Notes under the pieces: generated by a model | Told to the model about the DNA's origin: nothing | Seen by the model: only the letters and a program-made list of their open reading frames with translations | Database searches by the model: none | Translations under genes and position numbers: made by a program | Shown here: positions 5,400 through 11,888 of the stretch, one piece after another | Numbering within the stretch: the first letter of the stretch is position 1 | How the letters are laid out: each line of letters begins with the position of its first letter | NCBI GenBank assembly: GCA_031963365.1 | Contig: JASSUF010000075.1 | Span: forward strand, 1 to 11,888 | DNA: 11,888 nucleotides | From: JASSUD01 sp031963365 | Lineage (GTDB): Bacteria; Pseudomonadota; Gammaproteobacteria; Burkholderiales; Burkholderiaceae | Reading direction: 5' to 3'

Positions 5400-5915
5400 A
5401 TGCGTTCCCTGATTCATCGCTTGCATATTATTTTGTTTGTGCTCTCGCTTGTTTGTGCGCTCTCCGTAATTAATGCAACCTACGCGCAACGCAATCTTTT
5501 TATTGCGCTTGAGCACGCGCAAAACCAAGCACAACAGTTACAGCAAGAAGCATCACGACTGCAGTATCAGCAAGGAGCCCTCTCCAAGACTTCACGTATT
5601 GAGAATATTGCGTTGCGCCAACTTGCTATGAAGCCTGTGCAATCTGTACAAACCCAGTATTTACAACGCACGGTGACTGCTTCTGCGTCTAAACCAGGCA
5701 TAGGGCCCAGCAATCAATTTGCATCTGCTAGATCGGTATCAGCGCAACGTGCGGTGCCAGCAACCAAGCAGGTGGCTTTGTCGAAAAAACAGGATGCCCG
5801 CCCAGCTCCTTCTTCAGCAGCACCTAGCGGTCCTCGGTCACGCACTGCGCCAACAGTGATATCTGTGTTGCAGATAGAGGTGGCTTCTTTAGAAAGCGCT
5901 AGAGGCCCCTTGTGA
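5400..5915 (+). CDS. ftsL: Cell division protein FtsL
   Basis: FtsL is a bitopic inner-membrane protein that joins FtsB and FtsQ and activates the FtsW-FtsI septal synthase. The 171-residue product has a short cytoplasmic start, one membrane helix (about 9-27), then a Gln/Ala/Leu-rich coiled coil (about 31-62) and the conserved RIENIALRQLAMKPV segment (66-80). FtsL sequences diverge widely, so assignment rests on this architecture and on the position between rsmH and ftsI. The usual protein ends soon after the coiled coil; here about 80 further residues follow (91-171), rich in Ala, Ser, Pro, Gln and Lys and without predicted fold, which makes it unusually long. Its TGA overlaps the GTG of ftsI. 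Confidence 0.92.
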   Translation: MRSLIHRLHIILFVLSLVCALSVINATYAQRNLFIALEHAQNQAQQLQQEASRLQYQQGALSKTSRIENIALRQLAMKPVQSVQTQYLQRTVTASASKPGIGPSNQFASARSVSAQRAVPATKQVALSKKQDARPAPSSAAPSGPRSRTAPTVISVLQIEVASLESARGPL

Positions 5916-7996
5916 AATTAAAAGGTGGCTCACCCCCTGTGGCAGACACGCATCGCACGCCTTCGGTACTCTTGCCTCATACAAGGCATCGATCTGGCAC
6001 GTTGCAGCTGCCGATGTGGCGCTCGAAGTTAATAGTCTTTTTTTTATTTATAGCTTTTATGGTCATGTTAGGCCGTGCTTTTTGGATTCAAGGTCCTGGT
6101 AATGATTTTTATCAAAAACAGGGTGAGAGTCGTTATCAACGCACACTGGAATTAAGTGCTACCCGCGGCAAAATTTTTGATCGCAATGGGGTGGTCCTGG
6201 CAACGAGCCTACCGGTTCGCGCCATTTGGGCTATTCCAGAAGATGTGCCTGATATTTTTTTAGCGTCTACTAAACAATTTGCAGCTTGTCAGGCTTCTGC
6301 AAGCTCAACAGGAATTGAAAAATCTGTAGGCAAAACACAAGGGAAAAAGCAACTTGCTATAGATGGTGCACCGCTTGTTTGCGCAGAGATTGAACAACGT
6401 ACGCAATCCCAAGCATCTTCTGTACCTGCACCCGCATCGGTTACTACACTTTCTGCAGGGCCTGTGGACAAAAAAATGGTGGCTGCAGCACGCTCACCGG
6501 ACAAGCTTATTGCACTCAGTCAGCTCTTGGACCTAAGCGTAGCTGAATTGCAAGCCAAACTGGCATCTAATCGCTCTTTTGTCTATTTGAAACGTCAAGT
6601 TTCTATGGAGCGCGCAGCACAAATTGCTGCGCTGGGAATACCGGGTATTTATCAGCGCAAAGAGTACAAACGGTTTTACCCAGAAGGTGAAATTACCGCG
6701 CACCTGATTGGATTTACCAATATTGAAGATAAAGGACAGGAAGGCGTTGAGCTAGGATTTCAGTCTCAACTTGCTGGCATTCCAGGAAGCCGCCGAGTGA
6801 TTAAAGATCGTATGGGGCGAATCGTAGAAGATGTTGATCAATTGGTTACACCACGTGATGGGCAAGATTTAACCCTGTCCGTCGATAGCAAGATTCAGTA
6901 CATCACGTACACCGCGTTGAAAAAAGCCATTGCACTCAATCAGGCGCGCTCAGGTGCAGCCATCGTCGTAGATGCACGAACTGGCGAAGTTTTAGCTTTA
7001 GTGAATTACCCAATTTATAACCCCAATGACCGCACACATTTAACGGGTGAACAAGTGCGCAACCGCGTACTAACCGATACCTTTGAACCTGGCTCAATTA
7101 TGAAGCCTTTTATTGCTGCGCTAGCACTTGACCTTCACCGCGTGACTCCATCGAGCACGGTGTATACTGGACCTGGGTATTACATGATCGATGGAGCAAA
7201 AATTAGCGATGTCAGTAATCACGGAACGTTGAATGTGGCGGGCGTTATTCAAAAATCGAGCAATGTAGGGATCAGCAAAATTGCTTTACAGCTAAAGCCT
7301 GAAGAAATGTGGAATATGTTCACCAGTGTTGGATTTGGCCAAGCTCCAAACGTCGGTTTTCCCGGGGCGGTTTCTGGTCGTGTGCGACCTTGGAAAAGTT
7401 GGCGTCGCATTGAACAGGCAACTATGTCGTATGGGTATGGTGTTTCAACCTCCCTCTTTCAGATGGCACGTGCTTACACGGTTTTTGCTCATGGCGGACA
7501 GCTCTTACCATTGACGCTTTTCAAACATGATGAAGACAGCCTCACCGGCACACAAATCTTCTCTGCGCAAACAGCACGCGCTGTTAGCTCTATGCTAGAA
7601 AGTGTAATTGCGCCCGGAGGAACCGCTCCTAATGCGCAAGTTCCTGGGTATCGAGTAGGCGGTAAAACTAGCACGGCTTACGAGCACACCAAAAAAGGAT
7701 ATGACCGCTCCAAATATCGCTCTTCGATCGTTTTACTCGGCCCTACACCGAATGCGCTTTTTATCGTGGCTGTGTCCATCGACCGTCCCAGTGCAGGTCA
7801 GCATTTTGGCGGGAAAGTCGCAGGCCCTGTGGCTTCAGAAATTCTAGGGAGCACTTTGCGCGTACGCAATATCGCGCCGCAAAAACCTTTTGATACTTGC
7901 ACCGCACCAGCTGGACAAAAAGGGAATGCAACTAAAAACTGCCCAACCACGGGGAAAACTGCTTCAGCTTCCCGTTCGAAAGGAGGTCGGCCATGA
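5912..7996 (+). CDS. ftsI: Septal peptidoglycan transpeptidase FtsI (PBP3)
   Basis: FtsI cross-links septal peptidoglycan together with FtsW. The GTG start overlaps the ftsL stop (GTGA) and has AGAGG six bases before it. The order is: cytoplasmic tail 1-38, membrane anchor about 40-59, the FYQKQGESRYQRTLEL and ATRGKIFDRNG segments of the PBP dimer domain (66-93), and the transpeptidase domain from about 320. Active-site motifs: SIMK (Ser395, Lys398), SSN (449-451) and KTS (585-587) followed by TAY. The third motif is normally KTG or KSG, so Ser at position 587 is unusual. Length 694 exceeds the 588 of E. coli; residues about 115-198 form a Ser/Ala/Gln/Lys-rich insertion in the N-terminal domain, and a low-complexity tail follows residue 655. 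The stop overlaps murE (ATGA). Confidence 0.96.
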   Translation: MKLKGGSPPVADTHRTPSVLLPHTRHRSGTLQLPMWRSKLIVFFLFIAFMVMLGRAFWIQGPGNDFYQKQGESRYQRTLELSATRGKIFDRNGVVLATSLPVRAIWAIPEDVPDIFLASTKQFAACQASASSTGIEKSVGKTQGKKQLAIDGAPLVCAEIEQRTQSQASSVPAPASVTTLSAGPVDKKMVAAARSPDKLIALSQLLDLSVAELQAKLASNRSFVYLKRQVSMERAAQIAALGIPGIYQRKEYKRFYPEGEITAHLIGFTNIEDKGQEGVELGFQSQLAGIPGSRRVIKDRMGRIVEDVDQLVTPRDGQDLTLSVDSKIQYITYTALKKAIALNQARSGAAIVVDARTGEVLALVNYPIYNPNDRTHLTGEQVRNRVLTDTFEPGSIMKPFIAALALDLHRVTPSSTVYTGPGYYMIDGAKISDVSNHGTLNVAGVIQKSSNVGISKIALQLKPEEMWNMFTSVGFGQAPNVGFPGAVSGRVRPWKSWRRIEQATMSYGYGVSTSLFQMARAYTVFAHGGQLLPLTLFKHDEDSLTGTQIFSAQTARAVSSMLESVIAPGGTAPNAQVPGYRVGGKTSTAYEHTKKGYDRSKYRSSIVLLGPTPNALFIVAVSIDRPSAGQHFGGKVAGPVASEILGSTLRVRNIAPQKPFDTCTAPAGQKGNATKNCPTTGKTASASRSKGGRP

Positions 7997-9819
7997 AAGA
8001 GTTTGCTCCTTTGCAATCTAAATCTTTTGCTATAAATACCATCGCTCCAGCGCTAGATGCCACACTGGAATCTGCTTTTTATACAGCACTTGAGGCACTC
8101 AAAACGCATCTGACACCCACCGCACATCTGCATACAGATAGCCGAGATGTTCAGCTTGGCGATGCTTTTTTGGCTTATGCAGTCGAAGGCCCGGATCTCC
8201 AATCTTATATCCAGGATGCATTGCGCCAAGGTGCAAGCGTGGTGCTGTACGAGCCTGATACTTTTTCTACTAGTACAGAAACAGACAATATCGCACTGCA
8301 ATCCGGCATAGTGCAAGCCATTCCTGGTTTGGCCAAATTAGCAGGCCCACTTGCCAGCACTTGGTATGGTGAGCCAAGTGCAGATCTCTTTTTGGTAGGA
8401 ATCACGGGTACGAATGGAAAAACATCTTGTAGCCATTGGATTGCTCAAGCATTGTGTGGATTGCATCTGCCTTGCGGAATAATTGGGACATTGGGAAGTG
8501 GGCCGCTTAATCAGCTTACTTCGACAGGCTTTACAACACCGAACGCACCGCAGTTTCAGTATCAGCTAGCGCAATTACGCGATGCAAAATTGCGTGCTGT
8601 GGCACTGGAAGCCTCTTCGCATGCACTACATCTTGGCCGCTTAAATGGCACCGCATTGGATGTAGCGGTATTTACCAATCTCAGCCAAGACCATCTGGAC
8701 TATCACGGCACATTCGAAGCCTACGCAGCGGCTAAGCAACAGCTCTTAGAATGGCCAAATTTAAGCTATGTCGTCATCAATCGAGACGATCCTGTCGGCG
8801 CCATTTGGTTAACACGCATTCAAGGCCCCACACGTGCGATTGCATATGGCATACATACCGATACCACTAGCCATACTGCACAACCTCCATTGGTAGATCC
8901 ATCTAATACAATGGATTGGCCTACCTATGCAGCCACTTGCAAAGCAGCGCAGGCCACGGCTACCGCAAAAGAGAGCACCAGCACGCTACCCGAATTTATC
9001 TATGCCTCTAAATTACGCGCTACCTCACGAGGTACTGCTTTTGAAGTGCATTCAAGTTGGGGGAATGGAGAGGTAGAGATTGCTGCACTAGGTGCGTTCA
9101 ATGTGAGCAATGCGCTTGCGGTATTAGCTACGCTCATTGCTACGCATATTCCATTTAAGCGTGCATTGGCACAGCTTGCGAAGCTAACACCCGTAGCTGG
9201 GCGCATGCAAAAAGTGGGCGGCAATTTACAAGCCAATGAGCCGCTTGTCGTTATCGATTATGCACATACTCCTGATGCACTTGAAAAGGCGCTCAGTGTA
9301 TTGCGCACAGTCGCACAACAACGAGGTGGAGAATTAGCCTGTGTGGTGGGTTGCGGAGGGAATCGAGATGCGCAAAAACGCTCGATGATGGGCAAAATTG
9401 CCGAGCAGCTCGCTGATAAAGTGGTACTCACTAGCGATAACCCACGCAACGAAATACCCGCAGCCATTATTGATGCCATAGCGCTGGGCATGGACCATCC
9501 AGCGCAGGCAAAACGCATTGAAGATCGCGCAGTGGCTATTTTGCAAACGATTCGTCAAGCGCATGCCAAAGATGTGGTCATGCTTGCAGGCAAAGGACAT
9601 GAAGCCACACAGGAAATTCAAGGCAAAAAGCTTCCATTTTCTGATCATGACCATGCTCGTCTGGCGCTAGCAGCACGAGGATCTAAAAATGCTTTGGCCC
9701 ACATGGCAGTCCAAGAAGCCCCCCTGCATAAGCAAAATGCATTGCGCGAAATAGTGTCCCACCCTGCGCATTTCTCAGAACCTGCTTTGACGGACGATAG
9801 AAAAGGAGGCAAGCAGTGA
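7993..9819 (+). CDS. murE: UDP-N-acetylmuramoyl-L-alanyl-D-glutamate--2,6-diaminopimelate ligase MurE
   Basis: MurE adds meso-diaminopimelate to UDP-MurNAc-L-Ala-D-Glu in the cytoplasm using ATP. A near-ideal ribosome site, AAGGAGGT, lies in the end of ftsI, 5 bases before the ATG. Visible motifs: HTDSRDVQLGDAF (47-59) of the UMP-binding domain, P-loop GTNGKT (139-144), TTPNAPQF (181-188), EASSHAL (206-212), the Lys expected to be carbamylated (Lys248 in AYAAAK), DYAHTPDAL (422-430), GCGGNRDAQKR (453-463), and DNPR (482-485), the signature for meso-DAP rather than lysine. Length 608 is about 100 above the usual. The excess is in the N-terminus, an Ala/Thr-rich insertion at about 288-332 in the central domain, and a 45-residue tail after 563. 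The TGA overlaps the GTG of murF. Confidence 0.97.
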   Translation: MKEFAPLQSKSFAINTIAPALDATLESAFYTALEALKTHLTPTAHLHTDSRDVQLGDAFLAYAVEGPDLQSYIQDALRQGASVVLYEPDTFSTSTETDNIALQSGIVQAIPGLAKLAGPLASTWYGEPSADLFLVGITGTNGKTSCSHWIAQALCGLHLPCGIIGTLGSGPLNQLTSTGFTTPNAPQFQYQLAQLRDAKLRAVALEASSHALHLGRLNGTALDVAVFTNLSQDHLDYHGTFEAYAAAKQQLLEWPNLSYVVINRDDPVGAIWLTRIQGPTRAIAYGIHTDTTSHTAQPPLVDPSNTMDWPTYAATCKAAQATATAKESTSTLPEFIYASKLRATSRGTAFEVHSSWGNGEVEIAALGAFNVSNALAVLATLIATHIPFKRALAQLAKLTPVAGRMQKVGGNLQANEPLVVIDYAHTPDALEKALSVLRTVAQQRGGELACVVGCGGNRDAQKRSMMGKIAEQLADKVVLTSDNPRNEIPAAIIDAIALGMDHPAQAKRIEDRAVAILQTIRQAHAKDVVMLAGKGHEATQEIQGKKLPFSDHDHARLALAARGSKNALAHMAVQEAPLHKQNALREIVSHPAHFSEPALTDDRKGGKQ

Positions 9820-11282
9820 CCATACTTTCTCTATCATTATCACAAGTTGCAAGCTGGATTCCAGGCGCTCGTGTAGTGGGCGACCCCGCTACGATTTTTA
9901 CTAGCGTAGCTATCGATAGCCGTACTTTAAAGCCCGGGGCTTTATTTATCGCACTGCCTGGAGAACGGGTTGATGGACATCAATTTCTGACGCAGGCTGC
10001 AACACAAGGCGCTAGCGCCGCATTAGTGTCACAAGCCTATGAACTGGGCAGTACCACAGAGTATGCCCGCACCCTTGTATTGCCTGCCCTGCACGTACCC
10101 GATACCCGCCTAGCACTGGGTGTACTAGCGCGGAACTGGCGCGCTTCTTTTACGCTGCCAGTAGTCGCTGTGACAGGTAGCAATGGCAAGACTACGGTTA
10201 AAGAGATGCTCGCTGCCATTTTTGCAGCAGCAGTAGGTCAGGAGCATCGGCTCGCCACACAAGGCAATTTAAATAATGAGCTAGGAGTACCTTTAAGCTT
10301 ATTGCGTCTCCAAAACATGCATCGTCTTGCGGTTATTGAGCTTGGCATGAATCACCCTGGTGAAACCGAGTATCTCGCAGAGCTGATTCAACCCACCGTT
10401 GCACTCATTAATAATGCACAACGAGAGCACCAAGAATTTATGGCCAGTGTTGAAGCTGTAGCACTAGAGCACCGAGGCGTATTGCATGCACTTGCCTCGG
10501 ATGGAGTAGCTGTTTTTCCAGCAGATGATCCTTACACCTCTATCTGGCGTGAAGCAGCAGGCCAGCGTCGAGTTCTAGATTTTGCGCTGCATGATGCGCG
10601 CAACCCTTCTATACACACTGAGTCTGCGGCTGTACAAGGCATAGCCATGCCCGATCAAGCCTTGGGTGATAACGCGCTGCAGATTGAAACCCCCATGGGT
10701 TCTATCTCCGTTAAATTGCAAGCACTGGGCGCGCATAATCAACGCAATGCGCTAGCTGCCACTGCAGCAGCATTGGCAGCAGGGGTTGAGCTGCAAGCCA
10801 TCAAGCAGGGTTTAGAGTCTTTCTTGCCCGTTTCAGGTCGCTTAGCACTGCAACCCATCACTGCAGGGGCGTTGGCTGGAATCCGAGTGATCGATGACAG
10901 CTATAACGCTAACCCTGACTCGATGCGTGCAGCTATTGATGTGCTCGCCCATTATGCAAGTCCACGTGTGCTAGTGATGGGTGATATGGGCGAAGTTGGC
11001 TCACAAAGCCTGGCTTTTCACCATGAAATTGGAATCTATGCGCGCACTCAGGGTATCGACACACTCTATACCTTGGGTAAAGACAGCTATTACGCCTGCA
11101 AAGCATTTGGTGCGGGAGCCACGCATTTTGATGCGCTTGAACCTTTGGTGCGCTGCATGCAAAGCAATGGCTTTGATAAACAGGCCACCGTGCTTGTCAA
11201 AGGATCGCGCTTTATGAAAATGGAGCGCGTTATCCAAAAACTTTCCGACTCACAGTGCGCTTCCCCACACGGGGCACATTGA
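9816..11282 (+). CDS. murF: UDP-N-acetylmuramoyl-tripeptide--D-alanyl-D-alanine ligase MurF
   Basis: MurF completes the cytoplasmic precursor by adding D-Ala-D-Ala to UDP-MurNAc-tripeptide with ATP. The GTG start overlaps the murE stop by four bases (GTGA) and has AAGGAGG six bases before it, inside murE. Motifs: IDSRTLKPGALFIALPGERVDGH region (33-55) of the UDP-binding domain, P-loop GSNGKTT (121-127), GNLNNELGVPLSLL (150-163), IELGMNHPGE (174-183), INNAQREHQEFM (198-209), DDSYNANPDSM (360-370) and MGDMGEVG (388-395). The 488-residue length is slightly above the E. coli enzyme (452). No insertion as large as those in FtsI or MurE is seen, apart from a modest variable stretch at about 262-285. 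A 66-bp gap leads to mraY. Confidence 0.97.
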   Translation: MTILSLSLSQVASWIPGARVVGDPATIFTSVAIDSRTLKPGALFIALPGERVDGHQFLTQAATQGASAALVSQAYELGSTTEYARTLVLPALHVPDTRLALGVLARNWRASFTLPVVAVTGSNGKTTVKEMLAAIFAAAVGQEHRLATQGNLNNELGVPLSLLRLQNMHRLAVIELGMNHPGETEYLAELIQPTVALINNAQREHQEFMASVEAVALEHRGVLHALASDGVAVFPADDPYTSIWREAAGQRRVLDFALHDARNPSIHTESAAVQGIAMPDQALGDNALQIETPMGSISVKLQALGAHNQRNALAATAAALAAGVELQAIKQGLESFLPVSGRLALQPITAGALAGIRVIDDSYNANPDSMRAAIDVLAHYASPRVLVMGDMGEVGSQSLAFHHEIGIYARTQGIDTLYTLGKDSYYACKAFGAGATHFDALEPLVRCMQSNGFDKQATVLVKGSRFMKMERVIQKLSDSQCASPHGAH

Positions 11283-11337
11283 GAGCCTGTATAACCCGTT
11301 TTCACTTTACTGCTCACAGGCAAACTCGACTGGATTG

Positions 11338-11342
11338 AAGGA
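11338..11342 (+). promoter_or_regulatory. Ribosome binding site of mraY
   Basis: AAGGA ends six bases before ATG 11349 in the 66-bp murF-mraY gap and supports this start. The gap also contains GCCTGT/ACAGGC (11285-11290 and 11316-11321), a weak hairpin. Confidence 0.75.
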
Positions 11343-11348
11343 CGTTTC

Positions 11349-11888
11349 ATGCTGCTACTTTTAGCGCACTGGCTACAAAATGATTTTAGCTTTTTGCGTG
11401 TTATCAATTACCTGACGTTTCGCGCCATGATGGGAACGATGACTGCTTTGCTCATTGGACTGCTCTGCGGTCCCATGGTTATTCGCTGGTTAACTGCGCT
11501 GAAAATGGGCCAAGCAGTGCGCACCAATGGTCCAGGCACCCATTTGGTAAAGTCCGGCACCCCTACGATGGGGGGCGTACTGATTTTATTAAGTATCGGC
11601 ATTTCCACCTTATTGTGGGCAGATTTAAGTAACCGCTTTATTTGGGTATTGTTACTAGTGACATTGGGCTATGGCCTGGTCGGCTGGGTAGATGACTATC
11701 GCAAAGTCGTACGCCAAGACCCTAATGGAATGGCATCGAGAGAAAAGTATTTTTGGCAGTCTCTCATTGGAGTAGCTGCTGCAGTGTATTTGGCATTTAG
11801 CCTGTCTGAAACCGGCAATGGGAATGCTTTTGACGTATTTATGGCCTGGTTTCACCAAGGTTTGCCACAACATTTATCTACCCGTACT
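11349..11888 (+). CDS. mraY: Phospho-N-acetylmuramoyl-pentapeptide-transferase MraY (5' part, cut by window end)
   Basis: MraY is an integral inner-membrane enzyme that transfers phospho-MurNAc-pentapeptide from UDP to undecaprenyl phosphate, making lipid I. The window holds the first 180 codons, open to the last base, about half of the usual 360-390 residues; the truncation is only the window edge. The N-terminus (MLLLLAHWLQNDFSFLRVIN) matches the Burkholderia form closely. Visible: membrane helices at about 26-46, 73-91, 97-115 and 135-152; QAVRTNGPGTHLVKSGTPTMGG (55-76); the catalytic/Mg-binding DD pair (Asp115-Asp116) in VGWVDDYRKV; and SREKYFWQS (130-138). It continues the dcw order after murF; murD would be expected next. 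Confidence 0.96.
   Translation, partial: MLLLLAHWLQNDFSFLRVINYLTFRAMMGTMTALLIGLLCGPMVIRWLTALKMGQAVRTNGPGTHLVKSGTPTMGGVLILLSIGISTLLWADLSNRFIWVLLLVTLGYGLVGWVDDYRKVVRQDPNGMASREKYFWQSLIGVAAAVYLAFSLSETGNGNAFDVFMAWFHQGLPQHLSTRT

Noticed and set aside
9334..9654. Minus-strand open frames inside murE, ftsI and murF, up to about 106 codons
   Set aside because: They lie wholly opposite well-conserved coding sequence and show no domain or start signal of their own.
5368..11290. 10-bp inverted pair ACAGGCTCTC (5368-5377) and GAGAGCCTGT (11281-11290), both followed by ATAAC
   Set aside because: Many 10-base matches are expected by chance in a window of nearly 12 kb, and the similarity does not extend.

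Overview
The window is a piece of a Burkholderiaceae-type (betaproteobacterial) chromosome. From about 3750 onward it carries the start of the dcw (division and cell wall) cluster in the usual order: mraZ, rsmH (mraW), ftsL, ftsI, murE, murF and the 5' half of mraY, all on the + strand. MraZ, FtsI and MraY read like Burkholderia proteins, but base composition is visibly lower in GC than free-living Burkholderia. Next to the cluster lies a gene for a eukaryotic-like protein: an F-box-like N-terminus followed by an alpha-helical repeat region. Together these suggest a host-associated, probably intracellular, relative of Burkholderia, such as the fungal endosymbionts Mycoavidus and Glomeribacter. 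The organism assignment is inference.

Layout. 1-331 has no gene; it holds an AT-rich inverted repeat at the left edge, a strong 13-bp-arm hairpin (145-181), and two AAGAANNTTCTT palindromes just before the next gene. 332-2311 encodes the 659-residue F-box-like/solenoid protein, AT-rich and unlike the downstream genes in composition. 2312-2590 is non-coding with two inverted repeats, the second just before a small two-helix membrane protein (2591-3100). 3101-3750 is non-coding: a 23-bp palindrome, an array of MraZ boxes (AAAGTG[G/T] at 10-bp steps) and a terminator-like hairpin with a competing alternative fold, all upstream of mraZ.

The dcw genes work together. MraZ is the cluster regulator and very probably binds the box array, controlling its own operon. 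RsmH methylates 16S rRNA. FtsL and FtsI belong to the septal peptidoglycan machinery. MurE and MurF add meso-diaminopimelate and D-Ala-D-Ala to the UDP-MurNAc peptide. MraY moves the finished precursor onto undecaprenyl phosphate. ftsL/ftsI, ftsI/murE and murE/murF overlap by 4 bases, so translation is likely coupled, but rsmH and ftsL are separated by an unusual 191-bp structured spacer.

Points worth a second look: the F-box-like protein with exact 39-residue repeats, the small bilobed membrane protein beside it, the attenuator-like leader of mraZ, a KTS in place of KTG in the FtsI active site, and Ala/Ser/Thr/Gln-rich insertions or tails in FtsL, FtsI and MurE.
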